Source: an uncultured Bacteroidales bacterium (GTDB lineage: Bacteria; Bacteroidota; Bacteroidia; Bacteroidales; Bacteroidaceae). From it: a stretch of DNA of 64,000 nt. Positions 43,701 through 50,333 of this stretch are shown piece after piece. Position 1 is the first letter of the stretch, and each line of letters opens with the position of its first letter. The notes beneath the pieces are model-generated. The model had not been told where the DNA came from and searched no databases. It saw nothing but the letters and a program-made list of their open reading frames with translations. The stretch covers positions 186,001-250,000 of the forward strand of contig CADCBO010000003.1 in assembly GCA_902799685.1 (NCBI GenBank). Reading direction: 5' to 3'. A program made the position numbers and the translations under genes.

Positions 43701-44763
43701 CCGTTTCTACAGGGCTGACAATAAGGTGACATCGGTTACTATGGGTATGGGTATTGGCTTGAATTACAGTCAGATGCTTATAAGCATGCACAAAGGTACC
43801 ATAAAGGCTGAGAACCGTCAGGACGGTCAGAACGGAAGCGTGTTCTCGTTCCGTCTTCCTCTGGGCAACAGCCATCTGGCACCGGAAGATATGGTTGATG
43901 CCGGGGATATAGCACGTACGCAGCTGGATAGAAGCAGGGTAAGCATGGATAATGATGAGCCGGAGGAGACAAACATTTCCAAAGGAAGTTTAAAGGTACT
44001 TCTGGTGGACGATGATGATTCCATGCTTAACTACCTGTCAGACAATCTGAAGCATAATTATAAGATAATTACCGCACGCAACGGCAAGGAGGGACTGAAG
44101 CTTGCCGTATCGCAGATTCCTGATATTATAATAACAGATGTCGTGATGCCGGAAATGGATGGAATTCAGCTTGTTAAGTCTCTCAAAGGCAATTCTCTTG
44201 TGAGCCACATTCCCATCATAATGCTGTCGGGCAAGAACAAGGTCCAGGACCGTATGCTTGGACTGGATACCGGTGCTGACAGTTATCTACCTAAGCCTTT
44301 CTACATAAGTGAGCTTAAATCACTGATGGCAAACCTTATAAACAACCGTCTGATAGTAAAGGGTAAATTCTCGGGTAAGCAGGAGCAGGCTGAACAGGTC
44401 AAGCCTGTGCAGTTTGAATCAAGTGACGAATTGTTCATGAGACGTGTCATGGAGATTGTCAACAAGAATATCTCTAACAGCGAGTTCAATATTACCCAGA
44501 TGGTTGATGAGGTGGGAATGAGCCGCACGCAGTTACATAGGAAGCTCAAGGAACTGACAGGTTTTTCGGCTTTAAGGTTCGTGCAGAACATCAGGATGCA
44601 GCAGGCCATGAAGCTGCTCAAGGAGAAGAAAGTGAATGTATCTCAGATAGCTTACAGCGTGGGATTCTCGTCACAGACCCACTTCTCAACCACTTTCAAG
44701 CAATATTACGGCGTCAGTCCGACCGAGTATATCAGACAGCTTGAAGCCGACGAGCAGAAGTGA
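40795..44763 (+). CDS. Hybrid two-component system (HTCS) sensor-regulator
   Basis: 1322 aa in one chain: signal peptide; periplasmic two-propeller sensor with many WIGT/LWIG repeats (about 25-650); Y_Y_Y domain; membrane helix (about 755-778); HisKA with H800 in FINVAHEICAPM; HATPase_c with NLLSNAFKYTPDEG, DTGIGL and GMGIGL; receiver domain with phospho-acceptor D1115 in IIITDVVMPEMDG; AraC HTH at about 1215-1320 (SQIAYSVGFSSQTHFSTTFK). HTCS proteins sense oligosaccharides and activate a nearby utilisation locus. The likely targets are the GH115, SGNH and possibly GH43 genes. Residue after His800 is Glu-Ile, the usual DHF/EIxxP motif being EICAPM with the Pro kept. Confidence 0.95.
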   Translation: MRKPIIALLLGLLSFNLVTAQHTYRFSIGQLSDDRFHAICEDMSGFIWIGTENGLNRYDGYHFNQFYHDDNDSLSLMSNYVRSLYTDSDGTLWIGTNRGLQYLKPSEKSFHTVPFPGGRSPYIQKICQFRDGRIWIAAHSGIFWVDPEEPDLINSAVSINTSPLAEGAFRTLIEDQDGVVWLGTSSGILLYDPKTDKVSEFGRDMIDRNITGINIDSNGKVFITTNNHLFMWNPSRHSLVRLTPDSGIWEITHSFIDKDGIKISLRGKGLLALDEEMRLYNFELSPSDHSLEKLDVSAYYRDKAGNSWIGCFLSDFILVTKDRNEFDYFRFSDYREEVSGTVTALVTDTDGRLWIGYNNNGLTCMSGDGRVLKSSRNMEYISCLFRDSQNRIWAGLPGGGLALVDTQTGKLKTVLTNESFNVSSIAEDKKGRIYYSELGNGFSRFDPEVMKPELYSEFANNGPNGRSLGNEWIHILMIDSWNRLWIGHDNGADCYDIDNEKFTDNSRLLAAMGTSGCTCILEEKEGVIWFGTARGLVVFNTISGQTKILNTSSGLSSNDIRGMVKDNEGYIWVSTPGGVNRITPDDYEVSRFFTEEREFNRVAAFSSTDERVYFGSNTGITAFTPYDISTESTVNKVVLTGFYLNGEQITSQSLSGGKRISEKPLSISDQFRLAYKDNSFTLEFSTLNYGNEMSLIFEYSLSPGGEQWTRNPAGENRFTFSKMGYGRHALSVRARLNDMVSEPRTYIIKIEAPWYATSVAICIYIILMLVIMMVIFRMRHRARQREMDEAKFQSFINVAHEICAPMTMVISPLEDMLHDDTVPADIQSNLRQMHRSSTRILSLINQLLDMRKFDEGQMQLHFAETDLINFLMGPFELYMQTAEKRNINFRFNHSMEEQPVWIDRDSIDKVMMNLLSNAFKYTPDEGTIELNVEVGTDEHIDGPLKNWVQVSVSDTGIGLEKEDIEKVFDRFYRADNKVTSVTMGMGIGLNYSQMLISMHKGTIKAENRQDGQNGSVFSFRLPLGNSHLAPEDMVDAGDIARTQLDRSRVSMDNDEPEETNISKGSLKVLLVDDDDSMLNYLSDNLKHNYKIITARNGKEGLKLAVSQIPDIIITDVVMPEMDGIQLVKSLKGNSLVSHIPIIMLSGKNKVQDRMLGLDTGADSYLPKPFYISELKSLMANLINNRLIVKGKFSGKQEQAEQVKPVQFESSDELFMRRVMEIVNKNISNSEFNITQMVDEVGMSRTQLHRKLKELTGFSALRFVQNIRMQQAMKLLKEKKVNVSQIAYSVGFSSQTHFSTTFKQYYGVSPTEYIRQLEADEQK

Positions 44764-44959
44764 TAAAGAGAAATTCAGGGGTATAGTATCAGGAACCGTC
44801 GCCACCCTCGGCGCGTCAGAGGGAGGGGCCCGTGCTCAAGAAGATGCTCTGGAAGGTAGGAGTTTACTCATGCCTTTCAGAGCGTCTTATTGGGGATGGG
44901 AGGGATAGGCCCGAAGGGCCGTAGTTCAGGATACTATACCCCTGAATTTCCTTTATCAC
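44760..44959. repeat. Structured inverted-repeat element, copy 2 (arms about 30 nt, core about 140 nt)
   Basis: The arms 44760-44790 and 44930-44959 are complementary with a single-base bulge (TTCAGGGGTATAGTATC against GATACTATACCCCTGAA). The core has a 16-bp stem (44841-44856 with 44873-44888) and a GGCCC-GAA-GGGCC hairpin (44908-44920). GGAGG..CCCG, GGG.T..GGAGG and GCCCGnAGG blocks match copy 1 at 2168-2400 in order and approximate spacing. It fills the whole gap between convergent genes; the left arm includes the HTCS stop codon. Confidence 0.72.
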
Positions 44960-44961
44960 TT

Positions 44962-45795
44962 CTATTCCAAGGTGTGAAGAAACTTTATTTCTTCGGCCCA
45001 GAGGGTTTCATCGGGGGTTTCCAGGATGAAGGGGATGTGGTTAAGGTTCTGGTCCTGCATGATTTTCTTGAAGAAGTCGAGGCCTAAGAAACCTTTGCCT
45101 ATGGAGTCATGGCGGTCAACGCGTGAGCCAAGTTCCTTTTTGCTGTCATTCAGGTGTATGGCACGCAGGTAGGAGAGGCCTATTTCGTTGTCGAACTCTT
45201 GCCAGACGCGTTCATACTCATTCTTGAGGTCGTAGCCGGCGGTGTAGGTGTGGCACGTATCTATGCAAACCCCAACGCGGCTCTTGTCATTCACACCGTC
45301 TATGATGCGTTTAATCTGCCAGAAGGCGAATCCTATGTTGGAACCCTGACCTGCAGTGTTTTCTATTACTGCAGTTACGCAGCTGGTCTTTTCTAGAGTC
45401 AGGTTTATGCTCTCTGCAATGCGGTCCATGCACTCCTCGGGGGTAATCTGCTTAAGATGGCTGCCGGGATGGAAGTTCAGCATGGTAAGGCCAAGCTGCT
45501 CACAACGCTGCATCTCCTCCAGGAATGATGCGCGTGATTTCTCCAGTCCTTCAGGATCCGGACTGCCCAGATTGATGAGGTAACTGTCATGCGGAAGTAT
45601 ATATCTTGCCTCAATTCCGGACTTTAACACTTCTGCCTTAAATTTCTCTATTTCAGCTTGTTGCAGAGGTGAACTAAACCACTGGCGCTGGTTCTTTGTA
45701 AACAACGCAAAAGCTGTAGCGCCAACTGCCATTGCATTAACAGGAGCGTTCTGAACGCCACCCGATGCTGATACATGTGGACCAATTTTTTTCAT
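44962..45795 (-). CDS. nfo: Endonuclease IV
   Basis: 277 aa from ATG 45795 ([13 protein letters not shown]); a TTG nine bases earlier is ignored. Conserved metal ligands lie in [30 protein letters not shown] and [16 protein letters not shown]. It cuts at abasic sites in base-excision repair. Length and motifs are normal for the family. Confidence 0.95.
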   Translation of the reverse strand: MKKIGPHVSASGGVQNAPVNAMAVGATAFALFTKNQRQWFSSPLQQAEIEKFKAEVLKSGIEARYILPHDSYLINLGSPDPEGLEKSRASFLEEMQRCEQLGLTMLNFHPGSHLKQITPEECMDRIAESINLTLEKTSCVTAVIENTAGQGSNIGFAFWQIKRIIDGVNDKSRVGVCIDTCHTYTAGYDLKNEYERVWQEFDNEIGLSYLRAIHLNDSKKELGSRVDRHDSIGKGFLGLDFFKKIMQDQNLNHIPFILETPDETLWAEEIKFLHTLE

Positions 45796-45811
45796 ATTCT
45801 TCAAAAATAGA

Positions 45812-45837
45812 ACAATTGGGGTCTGACCCCTTTTGTA
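45812..45837. repeat. REP-like palindrome, copy 1
   Basis: ACAATTGGGGTCTGACCCCT followed by TTTGTA; the centre GGGGTC-T-GACCCC is a perfect hairpin. The same repeat occurs at 50198 and 50300. Confidence 0.75.
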
Positions 45838-45851
45838 CGATATGTTTCATA

Positions 45852-45930
45852 AATTGAGAATTTAGAATTGAGAATTGAGAATTGACCATGCGGTGCGTTT
45901 TTTTAATTTTCAATTCTCAATTTTCAATTA
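45852..45930. repeat. AATTGAGAATTG element with GACCATGCGGTGCGTT core (copy B)
   Basis: Arms of AATTGAGAATTG/CAATTCTCAATT type surround the GACCATGCGGTGCGTT core, ending in a T-run. A second copy of this core lies at 60436. It separates nfo from mutS2. Confidence 0.75.
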
Positions 45931-45934
45931 ATAA

Positions 45935-48460
45935 TTATCCCAAGTCAACGACGGTGATGCCGTGACCGCCGAACTGGACATGCTCGTCGTGATAGTCCTT
46001 GACTGCAGGAACGGTATGCAGGTACTGGCGTATGAGGTTGCGCAGTATGCCGTTGCCTGTGCCGTGCAGGATACGCACTCGGCTCATTCCAATCAGTGTA
46101 GCGTCATCAATGAAGTGCATTACGGTCTGAATAGCCTCATCACCACGCATACCGCGAACATCGATATCAGGCTTGAATGCCAGCTTGCGGTTGTATATGT
46201 CATCGTGGGTCTGCTTGCTCACGTATGTTGCAGCGCGGACATCCTGCACCTTAACGGGTTCGGCGGGCTCCAGGCGGCTGGCCTTTACCGATGTGGTTAT
46301 CTGACCGAAAGCAACGGATATGTCGTTTTTGTTTACAGCAATCACTTCACCGACCTGGGTTTGGCCCGCAAGACGGACTGTATCGCCAACTTTGAATGAC
46401 TGTTTTGGGGAACTGCTTAATTGAGAATTATCTGTTTTTTCTGAAGTCTGTGAGGGTTCCACCTTTTTAGGGTGTAGGGCTTTGTCGCGTTTGCGCTGGT
46501 CACGACGTTCCTGACTCTGGCGTATGCGCTCCATTTTGCGTTGTATCTTAAGCTCCTCGTCACTGTTGCCGCGGTCATCGAGAGTATCCTTGAAGTCGGT
46601 CAGCTCCTGACGGGCCAGACGCGTCACTTCCTTGTCTGCCTGAGACTCCTTGATGGTGCGTATTGTGTTTTCAATCATAGCGTTGGAGTCCTGGATAAGC
46701 TGGTCGGCACGCTCCTTGGCCTCACGTATGATTGATTTGCGTTCTTTCTGAAGCGATTCCAGCTCCTGACGGTGCTGTTCAATCTGCTGGTCCAGCTGTT
46801 TCTCAAGCTGATGCACGTTCTGACGCTTGTTCTCCCAGTAACGTTTGTCACGCACTATGTCCTGCAGATACTTGTCGGCATTCACGTAGTCACGGCCTAC
46901 AATCTGTGTGGCATCCTCAATCACATCCTCGGGCAGACCTATCTTGCGTGCTATCTCCACGGCAAACGAACTGCCAGGATTGCCAATCTGCAAAATGTAT
47001 AGCGGCTGCATCAGGTGACGGTCATAGAGCATGGCTCCGTTACGGATACCTTCGTTGCTGTCAGCGTAATGCTTAAGGTTCTGATAATGTGTGGTTATTA
47101 TTCCGAATACATGGTTGCGGTTGAAACGCATCAGCACGGACTCCGCTATGGCTCCACCAATATTGGGTTCCGTTCCGCTGCCGAACTCGTCAATCAGGAT
47201 AAGGCTTCGGTTATCGGCATACTTCATCATGTTCTTCATGTTGAGCAGGTGGCTGGAGTAGGTTGACAGGTCATCGTCAATACTCTGCTCATCGCCGATG
47301 TCTATGAATATGCTCTTGAATATGCCGGCATGACTGTTGTTACGCATGGGAACAGGAATTCCGCACTGAAGCATGTACTGAAGCAGACCGACAGTCTTGA
47401 GACAGACTGATTTGCCGCCTGCGTTGGGGCCGGAAATGAGCAGTATACTGTTTTTGGAATCAAGGTCTATATCCAACGGTACCACTGTCTTGTCATGTTT
47501 GGCGAGAGACTGCTTGAGCAGTGGATGTATTGCCTGAACCCAATCAACCACGGTCTTACGTTCCAGAATGGGCTTGCAGCCGTCAAAATCAATGGCAAGG
47601 CGTGCCTTGGCGCGGATAAAGTCTATCTGTGCCATGAAAGAGTATGATTCCAGTATGGATGGTATCTGGGGACGTATGCCGTCAGTGAAGGCAATCAGTA
47701 TGCGTGTAACCTCACGGCGTTCATCGGCCTCAAGCTCACGGATACGGTTATTGGCCTCAACAACCTCCTCTGGCTCAATGAACACTGTCTTTCCCGATGC
47801 TGATTCATCATGCACTATGCCACGTATCTTGCGTTTAAGTCCAGGTGCAACCGGGAGCACAAGACGGCCGTCACGCATGGTGGGTGCGGCATCCTTATCA
47901 ACAAGGCCATCCGTCTGAGCCTGTTTTAGGATGCTGTTCAGAATACGCGATATACTGAATGATGTGTTGGCCAGGTCCATGCGGATGCGGTACAGATCAG
48001 GCGATGCATTGTCCTTGAGCTTACCGAACTTGGTGAGTATGCGGCTAATACCCTGGGTGATTGCCGGAAATACAGCTACGCTGGCAGCCAGTTCCGACAG
48101 GTTGGGGTAGAGTCCCTGATTGTCTTCCTTATTAAGGAAATCCACTATCCCGCTTATGGTTTCCAGTGAACGCCAAAGGCTTAATAGTTCGGATTCATCC
48201 ATCCACGTACCTATTACCTTGATGCGGGACAGGGCCTCACGCAGGTCATGATAGTTCTGGTCGGGGAATGACTTGCCTTCGGTGAGTATCCTGACAAACT
48301 CCATGGTCTGGTCCAGCGCCTTCTCCACGGTCTGAAAATCAGTCTGGAACTGCATCTGCTCCACAAGTTGTATGCCAAGAGGGCAGATGCAACGGTCTGA
48401 CAGCATCTTCCTTATCTCGTCAAAACCGGTCTTATTCTCAAAATTGTCAGGGTAAATCAT
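45935..48460 (-). CDS. mutS2: Endonuclease MutS2
   Basis: 841 aa. MutS core with Walker A GPNAGGKSV, Walker B LILIDEFGSGTEP and TTHYQNLK; a long charged coiled-coil region after residue 530; a low-complexity linker; and a C-terminal Smr domain (DIDVRGMRGDEA...ILHGTGNGILR). MutS2 resolves branched DNA or acts in ribosome rescue depending on species. The linker is partly encoded by a TTAATTGAGAATTA stretch resembling the intergenic repeat. Confidence 0.93.
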   Translation of the reverse strand: MIYPDNFENKTGFDEIRKMLSDRCICPLGIQLVEQMQFQTDFQTVEKALDQTMEFVRILTEGKSFPDQNYHDLREALSRIKVIGTWMDESELLSLWRSLETISGIVDFLNKEDNQGLYPNLSELAASVAVFPAITQGISRILTKFGKLKDNASPDLYRIRMDLANTSFSISRILNSILKQAQTDGLVDKDAAPTMRDGRLVLPVAPGLKRKIRGIVHDESASGKTVFIEPEEVVEANNRIRELEADERREVTRILIAFTDGIRPQIPSILESYSFMAQIDFIRAKARLAIDFDGCKPILERKTVVDWVQAIHPLLKQSLAKHDKTVVPLDIDLDSKNSILLISGPNAGGKSVCLKTVGLLQYMLQCGIPVPMRNNSHAGIFKSIFIDIGDEQSIDDDLSTYSSHLLNMKNMMKYADNRSLILIDEFGSGTEPNIGGAIAESVLMRFNRNHVFGIITTHYQNLKHYADSNEGIRNGAMLYDRHLMQPLYILQIGNPGSSFAVEIARKIGLPEDVIEDATQIVGRDYVNADKYLQDIVRDKRYWENKRQNVHQLEKQLDQQIEQHRQELESLQKERKSIIREAKERADQLIQDSNAMIENTIRTIKESQADKEVTRLARQELTDFKDTLDDRGNSDEELKIQRKMERIRQSQERRDQRKRDKALHPKKVEPSQTSEKTDNSQLSSSPKQSFKVGDTVRLAGQTQVGEVIAVNKNDISVAFGQITTSVKASRLEPAEPVKVQDVRAATYVSKQTHDDIYNRKLAFKPDIDVRGMRGDEAIQTVMHFIDDATLIGMSRVRILHGTGNGILRNLIRQYLHTVPAVKDYHDEHVQFGGHGITVVDLG

Positions 48461-48483
48461 TGTAAATGGCTGTTTACGGTAGT

Positions 48484-49836
48484 TTATTCAACAAGGATCC
48501 TTATATCGGAAGTACCGGTCCGGTTGGTCAGCCAGTGTCTTATCAGGTCCATGTCAGGTTGGCTACCCTCCTGAAACCTGATAATGCATATATACGATGT
48601 GTCTGTGGCGGTACCGTCAATGTTGTATGAGATATGTCGTTGCAGAGACATATCATCCAGCTGCGGAACAAAAATGCCAAGCTCACGGGTCATGCTGCTC
48701 ACGGCAAGAGTATCGGCCGTGCGAATTGATGACAACTGCTCCTGCAGACGTGATATCTGGAGATTTTTCTCGTTAAGCATATTGGTGTAGTTGCTCTGCA
48801 GTGCTGTGATGGCAATACCGCCGTCTTCCTGGTTTGACTGACGTACAACAAGATCCACCTTAGGCAGATGATATACGGAGGACATCTGGCCGCGTATGTT
48901 GTTGATAACGTTGTCTGACAACGGCTCACCGAAAAGACGTACCTCTATGACAGACTGTTTCTTGCGTCCGGGATTATACTCTGATGATGACTCCACCACA
49001 AATGTATTGTCATAATTGAAGGCCTCTTCTACAAAATGCTTGTAATTGGCCTCAAATGATGACCTCTGGATGATTGATATGGCTATTATGATACTGGGCA
49101 AGGTTACAAGAATGATAATGAGAATCATCATGTTCTTCAATTTCTTGAGTTTGGCGGGTTCCAGTTCACCTATCATCTGGAATTTCATGACTCTGGTCAC
49201 GATGAATGAGGCCAGCGCAATGAATATGGTATTGATTGTGAACAGATACAAGGCACCCAGCATGAATCGGAACTGCAGTGTGGCAAGTCCGTAACCAACG
49301 GTGCAGAGAGGGGGCATGAGAGCGGTTGCAATGGCCACACCCGGAATGACCGTACCAGTACGGTCCTTACGTGTCTGTGCAACCATTCCTGCCAGGCCGC
49401 CGAAGAGTGCTATCAGAATGTCATATGTGGTAGGCTGCGTACGGGCCAGAAGCTCACTCTGCGTTGATGTTATGAGCGGAAGAGTAAAGAATACGGCCGA
49501 TGTAATCAAGCTTACCACAATCATGATCAGGAAGTTACGAAGTGATTCCTTGAGCAGGTTCATATCATATACTCCCATGGAATAACCCATGCCTATGATT
49601 GGTCCCATAAGCGGGGAAATGAGCATGGCACCTATGATTACAGCCGTGGAGTTGGTGTTAAGTCCAAGCGATGCAATGAATATGGCGAATATCAGGACCC
49701 AAAGGTTGGTTCCCTTTATCATTATTCCCTTATGCACATTGGAATTAACCTCCTCCTGCGATGCCGCATCGGCCCCCAATGCAAATCTCTCCAGTATCCT
49801 ATGCTTGACAAAGTCCGCAACCTTGTTCTTGTCCAT
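48484..49836 (-). CDS. DUF389-family membrane protein
   Basis: 450 aa from ATG 49836 (MDKNKVADFVKH). About six to seven membrane helices with the DUF389 blocks LGLNTNSTAVIIGAMLISPLMGPI, GLAGMVAQTR and GVAIATALMPPLCTVGYGLA, followed by a soluble C-terminal part with a short coiled coil. Function unknown. It ends 23 bp before mutS2 on the same strand. Confidence 0.87.
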   Translation of the reverse strand: MDKNKVADFVKHRILERFALGADAASQEEVNSNVHKGIMIKGTNLWVLIFAIFIASLGLNTNSTAVIIGAMLISPLMGPIIGMGYSMGVYDMNLLKESLRNFLIMIVVSLITSAVFFTLPLITSTQSELLARTQPTTYDILIALFGGLAGMVAQTRKDRTGTVIPGVAIATALMPPLCTVGYGLATLQFRFMLGALYLFTINTIFIALASFIVTRVMKFQMIGELEPAKLKKLKNMMILIIILVTLPSIIIAISIIQRSSFEANYKHFVEEAFNYDNTFVVESSSEYNPGRKKQSVIEVRLFGEPLSDNVINNIRGQMSSVYHLPKVDLVVRQSNQEDGGIAITALQSNYTNMLNEKNLQISRLQEQLSSIRTADTLAVSSMTRELGIFVPQLDDMSLQRHISYNIDGTATDTSYICIIRFQEGSQPDMDLIRHWLTNRTGTSDIRILVE

Positions 49837-49914
49837 CTTATAATATATGAGAATATTTTTCTGCAAAGTAATCAAAAAAGTTGGATAGTGCTTGTGGTTT
49901 CAAAAAAAAATATC

Positions 49915-49924
49915 CACCTTTGCA
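49915..49924 (+). promoter_or_regulatory. Possible tRNA-Ser promoter
   Basis: CACCTTTG preceded by TTGTGG about 30 bases upstream resembles the strong Bacteroides stable-RNA promoter, with CA in place of TA at the -7 box. The tRNA starts about 37 bases later. Confidence 0.3.
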
Positions 49925-49959
49925 CCGCTCAAACGGAGAGTGAAAACCGTTATGGGTTT

Positions 49960-50044
49960 GGAAGGATGGCAGAGTGGTCGAATGCGGCGGTCTTGAAAAC
50001 CGTTGACCTTCACGGGTCCGGGGGTTCGAATCCCTCTTCTTCCG
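49960..50044 (+). tRNA. tRNA-Ser (anticodon UGA)
   Basis: 85 nt. Acceptor GGAAGGA pairs with TTCTTCC; anticodon loop CTTGAAA with TGA; a long variable arm typical of Ser; T arm GGGGGTTCGAATCCC. CCA is not encoded. Divergent from the DUF389 gene. Confidence 0.93.
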
Positions 50045-50046
50045 CA

Positions 50047-50080
50047 AAAAAAGGGTCGCTTAACGCGGCCCTAATTTTTT
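50047..50080 (+). terminator. tRNA-Ser terminator
   Basis: GGGTCGC and GCGGCCC around TTAAC, flanked by an A-run and then TTTTTT, directly after the tRNA. Confidence 0.85.
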
Positions 50081-50084
50081 CTCC

Positions 50085-50113
50085 AGAAGAGGGATTCAAA
50101 CCACCCGGACCCG
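50085..50113 (-). repeat. Inverted partial copy of the tRNA-Ser 3' end
   Basis: On the minus strand it reads CGGGTCCGGGTGGTTTGAAT then CCCTCTTCT, nearly identical to tRNA positions 50013-50040 with two changes and one extra base. It is a tRNA remnant in opposite orientation, not a functional tRNA. Confidence 0.75.
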
Positions 50114-50197
50114 CTTGGTCAACCAACCTATTTTTAGTTTACTCCGTAAACACGCTCACTACCGTTCGCTATGGCACGGGTCCTCAGTGCAATATAG

Positions 50198-50231
50198 TAC
50201 AATTGGGGTCAGGCCCCTTTTGTATCATTTT
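50198..50231. repeat. REP-like palindrome, copy 2
   Basis: TACAATTGGGGTCAGGCCCC followed by TTTTGTATCATTTT. A perfect 34-bp inverted partner lies at 50300-50333; the first copy is at 45812. Confidence 0.82.
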
Positions 50232-50262
50232 CACTAAAGACAAGTTTTAATTACCGGTTAAC

Positions 50263-50295
50263 AAAAGCGTCCGGATTAAAATCCAGACGCTTTTT
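50263..50295. terminator. Hairpin between the two REP-like copies (GH43 terminator)
   Basis: AAAAGCGTC-C-GGAT and ATCC-A-GACGCTTTT pair around TAAA, with A/T tracts on both sides. It would terminate GH43 transcription from the minus strand. Confidence 0.8.
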
Positions 50296-50299
50296 GAGT

Positions 50300-50333
50300 A
50301 AAATGATACAAAAGGGGCCTGACCCCAATTGTA
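50300..50333. repeat. REP-like palindrome, copy 3 (inverted)
   Basis: Exact inverted copy of 50198-50231; its end abuts the GH43 stop codon (50334-50336). Confidence 0.82.

Noticed and set aside
43318..43875. 185-aa minus-strand ORF in the HTCS gene
   Set aside because: Antisense of the conserved histidine kinase domain.
50085..50113. Second tRNA gene
   Set aside because: Only the T arm and acceptor side are present; no D arm or anticodon arm can be formed.
49732..50250. 172-aa ORF across the tRNA
   Set aside because: It runs through tRNA-Ser, its terminator and a REP palindrome; no protein motif is present.
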